From NCBI GenBank assembly GCA_944472135.2, contig OX235263.1:83856721-83920720 (forward strand): a stretch of DNA of 64,000 nucleotides, written 5' to 3'. The position numbers and the translations under genes were made by a program. The notes under the pieces were generated by a model. It was not told where the DNA came from. It was given only the letters and a program-made list of their open reading frames with translations, and did not search any database. Positions within the stretch are counted from its first letter, which is position 1. Each line of letters starts with the position of its first letter. This DNA is from Trichobilharzia regenti. Its lineage: Eukaryota; Platyhelminthes; Trematoda; Strigeidida; Schistosomatidae. Positions 11,634-21,300 of this stretch are shown here, piece by piece.

Positions 11634-12460
11634 GCGTCATCAAGTTCTGACTACGAATTGTTTGACGATAATTTTGCGGTGAAAATCCTGTAGATGCAAC
11701 TGGTAAGCCATTATTGTATGGAGTGTCACAGACGACACCGCAGTCTGTGCAGGAGAAGAAAGTTGCAGTTTCAGAGTCCAGTTCTGTCTCCACAAGTTAT
11801 TACTAGTCAGATTGGAGGTATGAACGCCTATAAGGATTTGTGAGGAAGAACCCAAATTGTCTATTGGTGTTATAAAAGATTTTGAAAATAATGAAGTCGA
11901 CCAGATAGACGACAGTAAAGTGAATATTTGTGATAATGATCAAGATACTGCACTTTTGTCTTTTGTTGATCATGATGAGATGGGGGGAATGCCTGCTACT
12001 GCCGAGTTGAAAAAAGGTTATTTACAACCTAAACGCGAAGTTGAATTAAACCAGATGGGTAGGAAGGTGTGGATATTCGTAAGACCGTCAGTGTAAATGA
12101 TCAGCGTGTAGCCCATTTATCAACAGATGTTAATGCTTAACTGGAGCTAGTCATCGAAAATATCAATGGTGGTAATCTTGCAGTTAGACAAACTTCTAAA
12201 AGCCGAACAACAACAGCTTCTGATGCACTGCTAATTTCATCAACTTGTGTCACTCAGTCGTCGGTGTTGTTGTCGTCCACAATGAAAAAGACGTCCATGA
12301 ACTCACGCTTCTTGTGCTATGACAATGCTAGTATCATTGCATTTGAAAAGACGAAAGATATTGGTCAGCTTATTGAGGATAAGCCAACTGTATACGAGAG
12401 GTTAATTGTTAAACTGACTTGCACGAATAAGGGCATTTCAAGTTTCAAATTACTATTTGA
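11634..12460 (+). pseudogene. Decayed copy of the acidic ORF region of the pol-less BEL/Pao element
   Basis: Collinear with residues from about 270 to 535 of the 592-codon ORF at 18,812-20,590. Matching blocks include ATGKPL, NICDND, LVDHDEM, QRVAHLSS and NKGISSFKLLFEC. Several frame changes and stops break it; the longest pieces are 11,857-12,096 and 12,264-12,480. The pol-derived tail (YLWCKLL through DDFPT) is missing because the sequence jumps from FEC straight into the 3' repeat region. The segment continues the Gag remnant at 3,148-4,710 across the inserted element. Confidence 0.75.
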
Positions 12461-13386
12461 ATGCTGTAAGTCCTACAATTCTTCAAAGGGTAGCGCATCA
12501 ATGAGCAGCCCAACGTGCTTGGTGTGTGATTTTGTACATATGTTCATGTTGCATGTACTGAGTTGGTATCATCTCTCATCTAACTGTTCGAAACTTTGTT
12601 TGTGCCTGGACGACCCCCACTTGTATCATCAACCTGAGTGGGAACGTAGGCGTACTGGTGTAAGTCCTGAAATTCTTCAAAGGAATTGCACCAAGATATG
12701 ATCCGCGAGGTTATGTGCACTCTTTGTATATACGTGTGGTGTGTCATATCAATTCGTGTTTTTGGATTCACTGTGTTTACTTGTTGTTTTCGTGCCTTCT
12801 TGGTTGGCATGATTTTGTAAAATATTTGGTCGTGATTACTTCTGAAGTTGTTTCTAGGCTCCCACTTCCGTGAATGAATTGATTGATGTTAAAGACAGCA
12901 GATGGGTCGTGTACACAGGGGAGGCCATTGCTGAGAATGACATGCACACGGAGATAATGATCAGCTGTGGTCCCAAACTCCGAGGAGCGACAGTGTAGGC
13001 GACTGAGGCTCGCATACGTCACCTTTACTACAACTGAGGCAGAATGAGTGACAAGCGATCGCAGTGGTAATTGGTAGTGAGTAGATAAGAGGATGTGCGT
13101 GGAGTATCATGAGGTGGGGCTACGGTCACGTTGGATTCTGCAAGAGTCATTCTAGCAAGTGGCGATTGTGTTGCAAGAGGAGGTGTCAAGAGGAGGCCTT
13201 TATCTGGAAGGCGTAGGTCATCTTCGATGTGTGAGATTGTGCTGTGAGTATGCCTGTGGTGTGTTGGCTTTGCTGTTTTTTTCATTTCGGCTTTGCTCGT
13301 GTGGCCCGGGTTCTCGCAGTGGCATCCGAGTCAACATGTATTGGTCGTGATGGAAAAAAGGGATGGATCCTTATTTTCGCGGGGAG
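12461..13386 (+). repeat. 3' noncoding region of outer pol-less element
   Basis: Diverged inverted counterpart of 5,071-6,221 and 16,567-17,520. Two of the GAAGAATTGTAGGACTTAC-like units are visible in reverse complement near 12,465 and 12,660. The segment 13,100-13,386 matches the strip next to the LTR in the other copies (GGAGGTGTCAAGAGGAGG and the GCGGGGAG just before the LTR). No credible gene. Confidence 0.7.
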
Positions 13387-13955
13387 TGTCAATGTAGTTG
13401 ATGATTGAACGATCAGTTCATGGTTGTTTGCTCAAACCCAACTCCTATTTTTTATTTTTTTTATTTTTGATTACAGCTTGATTCCACACCGTATTTTTGG
13501 TACAAGTGTGGAATTTTCAGCGTGGATATCGGTAGCCCCAAATTCGCAGGCCGACCATAGATATCAAGTGTGCGTCGGCGTGGGCTCGAACCCCGGACCA
13601 TGTGCATAGTCGGCGAGAGTCCTAACCACTGTGCCACCGACGCCACTCCTTCATATTTTTCACGGGAGTCTTCGATAGTGCAGTCATCGTCTCATCGTTC
13701 GCTGCTCAGGGAAGATAAAAGAACTATCAGAAGTATTATCATGATTTATTGTTATAACATTTATTCTTAGGCCTTGTGTAATAACCTTATTGTTGGTTAT
13801 ATGTTGGCGTAAGAATAAAGGATTCTTGAGTCACCAATCAGTGTTCTGGTTTTCGCGTTGGTTAATACAAAGTGTTTCTGAAAGTCTTCGACGGACAGGG
13901 TGAGGTCCAGTGTAGCAAGAGCTGGACATTGACAGTTTGTGAGACTTGTCTGACA
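13387..13955 (+). repeat. 3' LTR of outer pol-less element (split by a SINE)
   Basis: Starts TGTCAATGTAG at 13,387 and ends TGACA at 13,951-13,955. Removing the 200-bp insert 13,446-13,645 and its target duplication leaves about 365 bp, the length of the partner at 2,602-2,968. Confidence 0.8.
13446..13645 (-). mobile_element. tRNA-derived SINE with ACTCC target duplication
   Basis: On the minus strand it begins with a tRNA-like head: GGTGGCACAGTGGTTAGG (A-box-like) and GGGGTTCGAGCC (B-box). An unrelated body of about 80 bp follows, then an A-rich tail (plus-strand ATTTTTTATTTTTTTTATTT). ACTCC flanks it exactly at 13,441-13,445 and 13,646-13,650, and the uninterrupted LTR at 2,650-2,675 has a single copy. 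Such elements are transcribed by RNA polymerase III and moved by a partner LINE. The length, promoter boxes and clean target duplication make the call firm; I cannot give the family name. Confidence 0.85.
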
Positions 13956-15130
13956 ATCCTTTCCCGAAGATAACTGTACAACCCATCCCCTGCATCCACC
14001 TGTAGACGCGATTCCAACAGTGAACGCTTCTGCGGATTACATAAATAATTTGTAGCAGAGGACTTTAAGATTTTATCCAAGTAACTTTTATTAATACAAC
14101 TTATTATTGCATTTTAGATAATATATTGTTAATTCATCATCTCATTGACTCGGAATTTTATTCGCATATTTTGTTATGTTACTGTGCTCTCCAGCCTGAC
14201 CCCTACATGATTATTCGGCATTCGCTTATAGGTTTCAGCGGACGGTTCAGCAGCCATATCCACTGAGAAAGATTTCCTGGGATGTCAAGGAAAGAAACGG
14301 CAGCATACTCGAGTCCCTGATCCACTATCTTTTGTGCGTTACCACGATGAAGCCCGCACGTACTTGATTGTAAAATCCCTTTGTTTGGTTAATTTTGGTC
14401 ATTTTCAGTTTTATTAGCGTTAAATAAGCACACCTATGGTTGTGGTAGCTAGGTGTGAAAAGGCCTAGTCTCCTAAACTGTTCATGAACCATTTTGTCGC
14501 CTGTCTTCGGACTCTTTCGAAAGGATCAGCGCCCTTTTTGAGTAGCGAGGAGCAGTGATATCATGCACTTTATGGTTTGGTATTGCATTTGTTATGTTTA
14601 ACCTTATAAAAAGCTCATAGTCAACTCGCGTGACCGTCTAAGCGTAAAGATATAAGCTGGCGTACGTTCATAAATTGTCTTGTTTTTGAATGGTCTTTAA
14701 TCCTCGGCGAAGTTTGAAACATTCACCTCGCCTAGGTATTCCATATGACTATAGCACCACTGAGAGCCGCATGAAGCCTAAAAGAAAGTGTGGAGCTCCT
14801 GCTAGAACTAATGCATCGCCACGAATATAGTCGATTCTTCGGCTGGAAACCTTTTTAACCAGACTCAGCAGTAACAGAAAGATACAGTAACTGCCTTCAC
14901 TAAGGGAAAGTGAATGTTGCTGGGGATTGCTATATAATCCGAATAAAAAAGGAGATAAAGTGATAATTACCTATGTTAGTCTTGTGTCTGTTCAACGAGG
15001 TTTGGTGAAAGGGATAAAAGAAGATCGTTAACACAGTTTAGTCCTGGCATGTCGGTTTTCGGGGAAAAGATAGCGAATGTCCATTGTGGTATGACTGCAT
15101 TTCTGTGTACTGTCAGAATACCATAATTAA
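13956..15130. other. No gene recognised
   Basis: Stop-rich in all frames, with no transposon protein, tRNA-like boxes or long repeat that I can match inside the window. A short minus-strand ORF at 13,862-14,080 overlaps the LTR end and has no features of a gene. Confidence 0.5.
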
Positions 15131-15245
15131 TAAATAAATACTTGAAAACCCGTTTGGATTTTATTTTAGATTGATTACACCCATGATTGTTTGTATAAGT
15201 ATGGAATGTTCAGCATGTGATATCGGTAGACCAGCTTCTGCTACT
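15131..15245 (-). repeat. SINE body fragment (no tRNA head)
   Basis: GATTACA...GTATAAGTATGGAATGTTCAGCATGTGATATCGGTAGACC matches in order, with gaps, the body and tail of the SINE at 13,446-13,520. The tRNA-like head is missing. Confidence 0.45.
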
Positions 15246-15400
15246 CTTATTAGGGACGACGGACCGGCGTTTATTGCCCGTTTGAGGAATAGATGAAGGA
15301 TCGGATATACAAGTGTGGCTGGAGCATTGTTAAATTATCCCTAAAAATGTTCGATTCAACGTTCCAATGAAAAAATCTAACAACTGATAAAAGATACCAT

Positions 15401-15769
15401 TGACAATGTAGTTCAAGATTGAACCATCAATTCATGGTTGTTTGCTCAAAACCAACTTCCCTATATTTTCGTGGAGACATCGATACGACAGTCATCGTCC
15501 CATCTGTAGCTGTTCAGAAAGAAGTCAGCAGAAAACCGTCAGAAGTAATCTTGTGATTTATTATTGTAATATTTGTTCATAGACGTTAGTTAAAACCTAG
15601 TTCAAAGTTGCCTATATGTTGGTGTTACAATAAAGAATTCTCGAGTAGCCAATCGGTGCTTTGGTTTTTCGTTCGTTATTACTAAGCGTTTCTGAGAAAC
15701 TTCAAGGAACAGCGTGAGCCCGAGCGTAGCAAGAGCTGGGCATTAACGGTTTACGAGATGTGGCTGACA
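15401..15769 (+). repeat. BEL/Pao LTR, plus orientation
   Basis: 369 bp, from TGACAATGTAG (15,401) to GGCTGACA (15,769). It is followed directly by the same leader and Gag start as the full-length element, so it is a 5' LTR. Confidence 0.85.
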
Positions 15770-15914
15770 GTTTCTGACGGTGAAGTCAGTTTTCGACTGT
15801 TTCTGACCGTTGGTGACAGTTTGGATAGCCACCGTTCACTTTTCCTGGTGCCGGTCAAGTCCTCTTTGAACAAGCAATATCCGGAACTGTTTTGGAATTG
15901 GGTCAAGTTCAACA

Positions 15915-16194
15915 ATGCCTGGGTCAAAGAAGGGACAGAGCGTCTTGGATGCAAACAGGAAAGTAAGTCATGGTGACTTGTCTGTTAATTGTAACGATGT
16001 GTCTGATGTTAAGCATCACATGGTTGATGTTACTGTTACGCCGACCAGGGATAATAGGAACATCAAACTGCCTAAATTCGAACCACGGTGTTTCGATGGA
16101 AACCCGGATGATTACTTACAATTTGTAAAGGAGTTTGAGATCACGTTTGGTGGTTTCTTGATAAGTGATGAATTGAAGATAAAGTATTTGACAA
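15915..16194 (+). pseudogene. BEL/Pao Gag N-terminal fragment
   Basis: Starts MPGSKKGQSVLDANRK in the leader context of the full-length element and stays open past the position of the stop seen in that copy (reads GGFLISDELKIKYL). At about 16,195 the Gag homology stops abruptly at an inverted LTR; the remaining codons of the open frame are antisense LTR sequence. It encodes only about 93 genuine Gag residues. Confidence 0.85.
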
Positions 16195-16566
16195 GGTTGG
16201 CAGCCACGGCACGTAAAACGTTAACACCCAGCCTTTGCTACGCTCGGGCTCACGCTGTTCCTTGAAGTTTCTCAGAAACGCTTAGTAATAACGAACGAAA
16301 AACCAAAACACCGATTGGCTACTCGAGAATTCTTTATTGTAACACCAACATATAGGCAACTTTGAACTAGGTTTTAACTAACGTCTATGAACAAATATTA
16401 CAATAATAAATCACAAGATTACTTCTGATGGTTTTCTGCTGACTTCTTTCTGAACAGCGACCGATGAGACGATGACTGGTATATTGATGTCTCCACGAAA
16501 ATATAGGGAAGTTGGGTTTGAGCAAACAACCATGAATTGATCGTTCAATCTTGAACTACATTGACA
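16195..16566 (-). repeat. BEL/Pao LTR, minus orientation
   Basis: Inverted relative to the LTR at 15,401. Its minus-strand start TGTCAATGTAG is at 16,566 and it ends near 16,195. It is followed upward by the 3' noncoding region, so it is the 3' LTR of the minus-strand pol-less copy 16,195-18,842. Confidence 0.8.
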
Positions 16567-17523
16567 CTCCCCGCCAAAATACGGATCCATCTCGTTTTTC
16601 CATCACGACCAATACACGTTGACTTGGATGCCATTGCGAGAACCTGGGTCACATGGACAGAGCTGAAATGGAAAACAAACAGAAAAGCCAACACACGACA
16701 TGCATACTCACAGCACAATCCCACACATCGATGACGACCTGCGCCTCCAGATAAAGGCCTCCTCTTGACACCTCCTCTTGCAACACAATCGCCACTTGCT
16801 AGAATGACTCCTGCATAATCCAACGTGACCATAGCACCACCTCATGATACTCCACGCACATCCTCTTATCTACTCGCTACCAATTACCACTGCAATCGCC
16901 TGTCACTCATTCTGCCTCAGTTCTAGTAATGGTGACGTACGCAAGACACAGCCGTCTACACTCTTTCTCCCCGGCGTGTGGGATCACTGCTAATCATTAT
17001 CTCCGTATGCATTTCATTCTCACCAATAGCATCCCCGGCGTATACGACCCATCTGCTGTCTTTAACATCAGTCAATTCATTCACGGATGTAGAAGACTAG
17101 AAACAACTTCAGAAGTAATCACGACGAAAATTTTAACAAAATTACGCAATAACAACAAGGTACGAAAGCAACGAGTAAACACCATGAGTCCAAAAAACAC
17201 CAATTGATGTGACACACCACACATATATACAAACAGTACACACAAACTCGCAGATCGTGTCTCGATGGAATTCCTTTGAAGAATCGCAGGACTTACACCA
17301 GTACGCCTGCAACCCTTCACAGGTTGACGATTGTAAGTTGTGGAATGTCCGGACACAAACAAGATTAACCAACAATTACGATAATTGGAACTCACAAAAT
17401 TATTTAACACAAACATATGTACAATCAATACATCAAATGTTGTGGATTCCGGAATGACAAACTACCCTTGAAGAAGTGTAGGACTTACAGAAGTACGCCT
17501 ACATTCCTTCTCAGGTTGACGCT
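16567..17523 (-). repeat. 3' noncoding region of pol-less BEL/Pao copy
   Basis: Nearly identical to 5,071-5,960 of the full-length element and, inverted, to 20,591-21,300. It carries two of the roughly 190-bp repeat units (17,275 and 17,466). The short ORFs on both strands also occur unchanged in the other copies because the DNA is identical; I do not count them as genes. Confidence 0.7.
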
Positions 17524-18804
17524 CTAGGTTGGAAAATCGTCGCAGAGTTCATTTGCTGACTTCCTTCTATCATCTATATCCTCAAATCTGAACGGTAACA
17601 CGCTCATGTCATTGTATCGTAGAATATAGATGACGAACAAACACACGACGTATCTGGTCAACCAAGCGTAGGCACACAGTAATTTACACCAAAGATAATA
17701 GCATTCAAATAGTAACTTGAAACTAGAAATGCCTTTATTCATGCAAGTCAATTTAACAATTACTCTCTCGTTTACACTTGGTTTATCCTCACCAAACTGA
17801 GGAATATCTTTCGTCGTTTCAAACGCACTAATACTATCATAGTCATTGCACAAGGTACTTGAGTTGATGGGCGTCTGTTTCATTGTGGATGACAACAACA
17901 ACGACGACTGATTGATACCAGTTGATGAACTTAGCGGTGGATCAGAAGCTGTTGTTGCTCGGCTTTCAGAAAGTTGTCTAACTGCAAGATTACCACCACT
18001 GCTGTCTTTCACTACTAGTTCGGGTTTAGCACTATCATCTGATGATAGGTGGGCTACACGCTGATCAATTACACTGACGGTCTCACAAGTATGCATGCCT
18101 TCTGCAACTGCATCTGCATTTAATTCTACTTCACGTTCAAGTTGTACATAACCTTTATTCAACTTAGCAGTAGTAGGCATTCCCCTCATTTCATCATGAT
18201 CAACCAAAGACAAATCTGCACTATCATGATCATTATCACAAATATTCAATTTACCATGATCTATCTGGTCGACTTCATCATTTTCAAACTCTTTATTAAC
18301 AGCAGTAGATGATTTGGGTTCTTCCTCACAAATCCCTAAACATTTTAAACCCTCACTCTGACTAGTAATACCTTGTAAGCTTGTGGAGTCAAAACTGCAC
18401 TCTGAAGCAATAACTCTATCCTGTGACACTCTATTCAACAATGGCTTACCAGTTGCAATTACAGACTTCTTGACCACACCGTTATCGTTACACAATTCGG
18501 AGTCAGACCTTGGTTTCACATTTAGCTTATCACTGAACTTGCACACTGGTTCACAGTTCACCTTTGTATGCACCTCTTGCAAACGTGTAAAACACAACCG
18601 TGTTTGTCTTGCATTTTGCAACTCATCTGTTGAGGATGTACTACGAAACCTGTTACACTCATTGGGTCGATATTCATTACTAGACATCATGGAGCCTTCT
18701 CGATATTCACCTATCCAAGAACCTTTCGTCATCGATGATTGCGTTTTTCCCTCAGACTGCTCTATTCCAGGGGTGAGATTCAATATACTGGCAAACTTGC
18801 TCAT
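17524..18804 (-). CDS. Pol-less BEL/Pao ORF, mirror copy (3' two-thirds)
   Basis: 426 codons, in effect identical to residues 167-592 of the plus-strand ORF 18,812-20,590. It begins at the Gag C-terminal SKFASILNL block and ends DDFPT. It lacks the Gag N-terminus because the inverted duplication turns back at about 18,842. Domain content: degenerate zinc-knuckle region, acidic Ser/Asp-rich middle, and a pol-derived tail. Its 3' LTR is at 16,195-16,566. Expression as a separate protein is doubtful: the start is just the first ATG after the turn point. Confidence 0.6.
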   Translation of the reverse strand: MSKFASILNLTPGIEQSEGKTQSSMTKGSWIGEYREGSMMSSNEYRPNECNRFRSTSSTDELQNARQTRLCFTRLQEVHTKVNCEPVCKFSDKLNVKPRSDSELCNDNGVVKKSVIATGKPLLNRVSQDRVIASECSFDSTSLQGITSQSEGLKCLGICEEEPKSSTAVNKEFENDEVDQIDHGKLNICDNDHDSADLSLVDHDEMRGMPTTAKLNKGYVQLEREVELNADAVAEGMHTCETVSVIDQRVAHLSSDDSAKPELVVKDSSGGNLAVRQLSESRATTASDPPLSSSTGINQSSLLLSSTMKQTPINSSTLCNDYDSISAFETTKDIPQFGEDKPSVNERVIVKLTCMNKGISSFKLLFECYYLWCKLLCAYAWLTRYVVCLFVIYILRYNDMSVLPFRFEDIDDRRKSANELCDDFPT

Positions 18805-18811
18805 CGATTGA

Positions 18812-20590
18812 TTGACGCTATCTCTTACTAGTTTCAGGATTTCATGGTTGTTTGCTCAAACAACCATGAATTCATCGTTCAATCTTCAACAACGTTGGCA
18901 GAGGCATTGCAATGGAAATGCTTCTAGAGCTATGCAATACTCTAAATTTATGAAGTCAAAAGCTGGCTACTACGAGGCTATGAGCATACTACGTCAAAGG
19001 TTTAGAAGGCCTTTGATGATTGTAGGGAAATTATTCGAGGTTGTTACGGATAATGGTGGTCAATTACAGGATGACTCCAAGGCACTCACTGAGTTTTCAG
19101 ATAATTTGCTAATTTACAAGAATGCGTTGATTTCGATGAATTGCATGAGTGACCTCAACTCGAGTTTTATACTAGAAGTAATAGCAAGACGCCTACCTAC
19201 TCGACTGCAAAGGAAGTGGGTGAAGATAAGCTCCCGTATGGAGGATGAGGGTATCGAGCCAAAGTTTGATGATATCCTGAAACTAGTAAAAGATAGTGTC
19301 AATCAATCTGTGAGCAAGTTTGCCAGTATATTGAATCTCACCCCTGGAATAGAGCAGTCTGAGGGAAAAACGCAATCATCGATGACGAAAGGTTCTTGGA
19401 TAGGTGAATATCGAGAAGGCTCCATGATGTCTAGTAATGAATATCGACCCAATGAGTGTAACAGGTTTCGTAGTACATCCTCAACAGATGAGTTGCAAAA
19501 TGCAAGACAAACACGGTTGTGTTTTACACGTTTGCAAGAGGTGCATACAAAGGTGAACTGTGAACCAGTGTGCAAGTTCAGTGATAAGCTAAATGTGAAA
19601 CCAAGGTCTGACTCCGAATTGTGTAACGATAACGGTGTGGTCAAGAAGTCTGTAATTGCAACTGGTAAGCCATTGTTGAATAGAGTGTCACAGGATAGAG
19701 TTATTGCTTCAGAGTGCAGTTTTGACTCCACAAGCTTACAAGGTATTACTAGTCAGAGTGAGGGTTTAAAATGTTTAGGGATTTGTGAGGAAGAACCCAA
19801 ATCATCTACTGCTGTTAATAAAGAGTTTGAAAATGATGAAGTCGACCAGATAGATCATGGTAAATTGAATATTTGTGATAATGATCATGATAGTGCAGAT
19901 TTGTCTTTGGTTGATCATGATGAAATGAGGGGAATGCCTACTACTGCTAAGTTGAATAAAGGTTATGTACAACTTGAACGTGAAGTAGAATTAAATGCAG
20001 ATGCAGTTGCAGAAGGCATGCATACTTGTGAGACCGTCAGTGTAATTGATCAGCGTGTAGCCCACCTATCATCAGATGATAGTGCTAAACCCGAACTAGT
20101 AGTGAAAGACAGCAGTGGTGGTAATCTTGCAGTTAGACAACTTTCTGAAAGCCGAGCAACAACAGCTTCTGATCCACCGCTAAGTTCATCAACTGGTATC
20201 AATCAGTCGTCGTTGTTGTTGTCATCCACAATGAAACAGACGCCCATCAACTCAAGTACCTTGTGCAATGACTATGATAGTATTAGTGCGTTTGAAACGA
20301 CGAAAGATATTCCTCAGTTTGGTGAGGATAAACCAAGTGTAAACGAGAGAGTAATTGTTAAATTGACTTGCATGAATAAAGGCATTTCTAGTTTCAAGTT
20401 ACTATTTGAATGCTATTATCTTTGGTGTAAATTACTGTGTGCCTACGCTTGGTTGACCAGATACGTCGTGTGTTTGTTCGTCATCTATATTCTACGATAC
20501 AATGACATGAGCGTGTTACCGTTCAGATTTGAGGATATAGATGATAGAAGGAAGTCAGCAAATGAACTCTGCGACGATTTTCCAACCTAG
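18812..20590 (+). CDS. Chimeric 592-residue ORF of pol-less BEL/Pao derivative
   Basis: Residues 1 to about 34 come from the fold-back junction and an inverted LTR end, so the annotated start is not ancestral. Residues 35-180 match BEL/Pao Gag (AMSILRQRF, LPTRLQRKW). Residues 215-250 correspond to the zinc-knuckle region but read CFTRLQEVHTKVNC, lacking the second Cys, and the upstream CX2C is gone. Residues about 255-525 have no counterpart in the full-length element and I do not recognise them; they are rich in Asp, Glu and Ser with no clear motif. Residues 530-577 match the stretch of Pol between RNase H and the integrase zinc domain (WLTRYV; RFEDI versus RVEDI), and the last residues (DDFPT) match the Pol end. 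Protease, RT, RNase H and integrase are absent, so mobility would need enzymes in trans. Confidence 0.7.
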   Translation: MTLSLTSFRISWLFAQTTMNSSFNLQQRWQRHCNGNASRAMQYSKFMKSKAGYYEAMSILRQRFRRPLMIVGKLFEVVTDNGGQLQDDSKALTEFSDNLLIYKNALISMNCMSDLNSSFILEVIARRLPTRLQRKWVKISSRMEDEGIEPKFDDILKLVKDSVNQSVSKFASILNLTPGIEQSEGKTQSSMTKGSWIGEYREGSMMSSNEYRPNECNRFRSTSSTDELQNARQTRLCFTRLQEVHTKVNCEPVCKFSDKLNVKPRSDSELCNDNGVVKKSVIATGKPLLNRVSQDRVIASECSFDSTSLQGITSQSEGLKCLGICEEEPKSSTAVNKEFENDEVDQIDHGKLNICDNDHDSADLSLVDHDEMRGMPTTAKLNKGYVQLEREVELNADAVAEGMHTCETVSVIDQRVAHLSSDDSAKPELVVKDSSGGNLAVRQLSESRATTASDPPLSSSTGINQSSLLLSSTMKQTPINSSTLCNDYDSISAFETTKDIPQFGEDKPSVNERVIVKLTCMNKGISSFKLLFECYYLWCKLLCAYAWLTRYVVCLFVIYILRYNDMSVLPFRFEDIDDRRKSANELCDDFPT

Positions 20591-21300
20591 AGCGTCAACC
20601 TGAGAAGGAATGTAGGCGTACTTCTGTAAGTCCTACACTTCTTCAAGGGTAGTTTGTCATTCCGGAATCCACAACATTTGATGTATTGATTGTACATATG
20701 TTTGTGTTAAATAATTTTGTGAGTTCCAATTATCGTAATTGTTGGTTAATCTTGTTTGTGTCCGGACATTCCACAACTTACAATCGTCAACCTGTGAAGG
20801 GTTGCAGGCGTACTGGTGTAAGTCCTGCGATTCTTCAAAGGAATTCCATCGAGACACGATCTGCGAGTTTGTGTGTACTGTTTGTATATATGTGTGGTGT
20901 GTCATATCAATTGGTGTTTTTTGGACTCATGGTGTTTACTCGTTGCTTTCGTACCTTGTTGTTATTGCGTAATTTTGTTAAAATTTTCGTCGTGATTACT
21001 TCTGAAGTTGTTTCTAGTCTTCTACATCCGTGAATGAATTGACTGATGTTAAAGACAGCAGATGGGTCGTATACGCCGGGAATGCTATTGGTGAGAATGA
21101 AATGCATACGGAGATAATGATTAGCAGTGATCCCACACGCCGGGGAGAAAGAGTGTAGACGGCTGTGTCTTGCGTACGTCACCATTACTAGAACTGAGGC
21201 AGAATGAGTGACAGGCGATTGCAGTGGTAATTGGTAGCGAGTAGATAAGAGGATGTGCGTGGAGTATCATGAGGTGGTGCTATGGTCACGTTGGATTATA
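20591..21300 (+). repeat. 3' noncoding region of plus-strand pol-less copy, cut before its LTR
   Basis: Inverted copy of 16,816-17,523. It stops at GTTGGATTAT, where the 3' end of the minus-strand CR1-like element begins. No LTR follows. Confidence 0.7.

Larger units (their letters stand above)
2602..13955 (+). mobile_element. Pol-less BEL/Pao-derived LTR element (outer copy, interrupted)
   Basis: Two same-orientation LTRs (2,602-2,968 and 13,387-13,955) bound an internal region homologous to the 592-codon element at 18.8-20.6 kb. The internal region is split at 4,711-11,633 by an opposite-strand full-length BEL/Pao element. The sequence on the left (about 4,668-4,710) and on the right (from 11,634) joins collinearly when compared with the uninterrupted copy at 19,560-19,700. 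A hairpin insertion also splits gag at about 4,070-4,665. ATCCT occurs immediately left (2,597-2,601) and right (13,956-13,960) of the element and is a credible 5-bp target site duplication. Confidence 0.75.
16816..21300. repeat. 4.5-kb inverted duplication, about 2.03-kb arms, about 430-bp loop
   Basis: The left arm 16,816-18,842 and right arm 19,272-21,300 are nearly identical reverse complements: the minus-strand ORF 17,524-18,804 and the last 426 codons of the plus-strand ORF 18,812-20,590 give essentially the same protein. The loop starts with a 28-nt palindrome at about 18,842-18,869, built from the 5' end of an LTR (GGTTGTTTGCTCAAAC). The right arm ends where the CR1-like element starts, whereas the left arm continues to its LTR. 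It could be a real hairpin-type rearrangement or an assembly fold-back. Confidence 0.85.

Noticed and set aside
18383..18811. 142-codon ORF occurring on both strands (18,383 + and 19,303 -)
   Set aside because: Antisense shadow of the chimeric ORF, duplicated by the inverted repeat.
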